From Triglochin maritima (lineage: Eukaryota > Streptophyta > Magnoliopsida > Alismatales > Juncaginaceae), in contig OY821784.1 of assembly GCA_963682175.1 (NCBI GenBank), positions 20,503,621 through 20,567,620 of the forward strand: DNA of 64,000 bases, in the 5' to 3' direction. A program made the position numbers and the translations under genes. The notes under the pieces are model-generated. The model saw only the letters and a program-made list of their open reading frames with translations. It did no database searches and was not told where the DNA came from. Shown one piece after another: positions 62,936-64,000 of the stretch (positions are counted from its first letter, which is position 1; every line of letters begins with the position of its first letter).

Positions 62936-64000
62936 TATTCATTCAATAATTCTCAATATCTCCACCTCAACCTTATACATCTCACTTAGAATTTTCGCAT
63001 GCTCATTATATAAATCTAACTCATAAAAATTCTGACTTGGTCTTTGTTCCTCCAATCATTCACACCACTAAACCTTCTACACATGTTTTCACTTAAATTA
63101 TTTTGCACGCCTCCTCTGGTGGTGAAGTATCATTTGGATCAACCATGGCATGGATCATTCTTCTAGCTTTGGGCCTTCAGTAATAATTCCCCGTGATTCA
63201 ACATATTTGCATTCGTGTAACGAGTTTGGTCGATAATCCCGAGCTGGCAGACTCAAGTTACCGAGTTTCAAGATACCCCTACGGACCAGTGACTCGAAGG
63301 CTTGGGCTTTTGTAATCATGTTGCAAGATGTGCTTTCCTCACTTTTATTGCCCTTTTATTTTCCTCAAGGCTTAATTGCTAACAGAAGTCTACACTTCCC
63401 GGTATATTTTCCTCAACCTCTGCTTTTTATCAACCACTTCAAAGATTTGATTCATCCAATTTAAGTGCATACATGTCCTAAAGGGTAATGGGTTATTTCT
63501 TTGGAACTTAGATTTATGTCATAATTTATACAAGTAGAACTATATAATAAGGAACAAAAACTCAATGCAATTTGTACTCGGGTTTTGGTAGTTCAATCTT
63601 AAGCTATGTCATGAAACATTGATTTTTTTTGGAAAAATAAAAATAAAACAGATAGGTAGATAACTAGTCACCCCCCTACACATATTTCATGTAGTGTTCC
63701 CAATGTATGCAAAATTAAATAATATAGGAAATGCAAAAAAAATATTATCGCCTTCAGGATGACCACTCTCCACGGTCGGAGACTGCTTTGTTCAGTTTGC
63801 TATTGAGGCGCTTCATCCCGCCCCACATTCGGGACCTATGCTCGTCAGAGTTTTATGGGGTTGACTGAGCCCAGAATGTTGCGGAGTCTTCAGACGACTC
63901 ACTGGATTGCATAACATCCTCCATTTCTGGAGGTGTCCACAGGTCCGCTATAGTGCCATGATAGGAGGACGTCTCTCGTTCCACCGTACAAGGGAGCATC
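62936..64000 (-). mobile_element. antisense Athila-like post-pol fragment
   Basis: On the minus strand this stretch follows the order of the post-pol region of Athila 1: an acidic ORF tail (63754-63999), then CATACATTGGGAACACTACATG-like sequence and a GTGTAGGGGGG tract (63670-63712; compare 20510-20573), then further noncoding sequence with ACTCGTTACACGAATG (about 63215; compare CACTCGTTACACGGGT near 21210). It is therefore part of another element in opposite orientation to Athila 3. It ends at the right window edge. Confidence 0.5.
63754..63999 (-). pseudogene. acidic ORF tail of the antisense Athila-like fragment
   Basis: Minus-strand frame from the window edge: MEDVMQSSESSEDSATFWAQ, then one TAA (63853-63855), then in the same frame RMWGGMKRLNSKLNKAVSDRG and a TGA at 63754-63756. 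Its position before the tract and its serine/acidic character match the end of the ORF at 19896-20477, but sequence identity is low. Not recognised as a known family. Confidence 0.35.

Noticed and set aside
1..64000. Host protein-coding gene, tRNA or rRNA
   Set aside because: Every recognisable protein segment belongs to a transposable element; the remaining stretches are LTRs, leaders or satellite, and I saw no tRNA cloverleaf or rRNA sequence.

Overview
The window is nuclear DNA of a flowering plant and consists almost entirely of transposable elements and pyrimidine-rich satellite. I found no host gene, tRNA, rRNA or CRISPR array. The plant assignment rests on the element mix: a Ty1/copia element of SIRE/Maximus type, a Ty3/gypsy chromovirus of Tekay/Del type, Ty3/gypsy elements of Athila type whose primer site matches tRNA-Asp, and L1 LINEs whose ORF1 has a DUF4283-like region plus a CCHC knuckle and whose ORF2 has endonuclease, reverse transcriptase and a zf-RVT tail. 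The setting looks like gene-poor heterochromatin. All coding copies are broken.

Layout. 1-8589: minus-strand copia element cut by the left window edge, with a gypsy solo LTR (4659-6861, TACTA target duplication) nested in its 5' LTR. 8590-13491: pyrimidine satellite I with three polypurine islands. 13492-17715: 3' half of a Tekay-type element with a 2.27-kb LTR of the same broad family as the solo LTR. 17716-23172: 3' half of an Athila-type element. 23173-25964: LINE A. 25965-28206: 5' end of a second Athila. 28207-61277: LINEs C, D, E, F, G and H, all on the minus strand, separated by blocks of pyrimidine satellite II. A 1855-bp miniature LTR element (57145-58999, AAAGG duplication) sits in LINE G. 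61278-64000: 5' LTR and leader of a third Athila, joined to an antisense Athila-like fragment.

Three observations stand out. First, pairs of the palindrome CGGTCGACCG, usually 22 bp apart start to start, recur every 60-75 bp inside the LTRs of both the copia and the gypsy elements, although these superfamilies share no LTR ancestry. Second, satellite II has a fixed order of sequence blocks that continues in phase across each LINE. The LINEs therefore inserted independently into one older array of about 10 kb, always with their sense strand on the purine strand, which points to insertion into or priming from the pyrimidine strand. Third, the Athila elements carry a repeated short hairpin in LTR, leader and post-pol region, with a paired change in two LTRs that keeps the stem.

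Relative order of events, inferred from nesting: satellite II, then LINEs, then the Athila and miniature LTR insertions; and copia before the gypsy solo LTR. All coordinates and similarities were read by eye, and lineage names are by motif recognition only.
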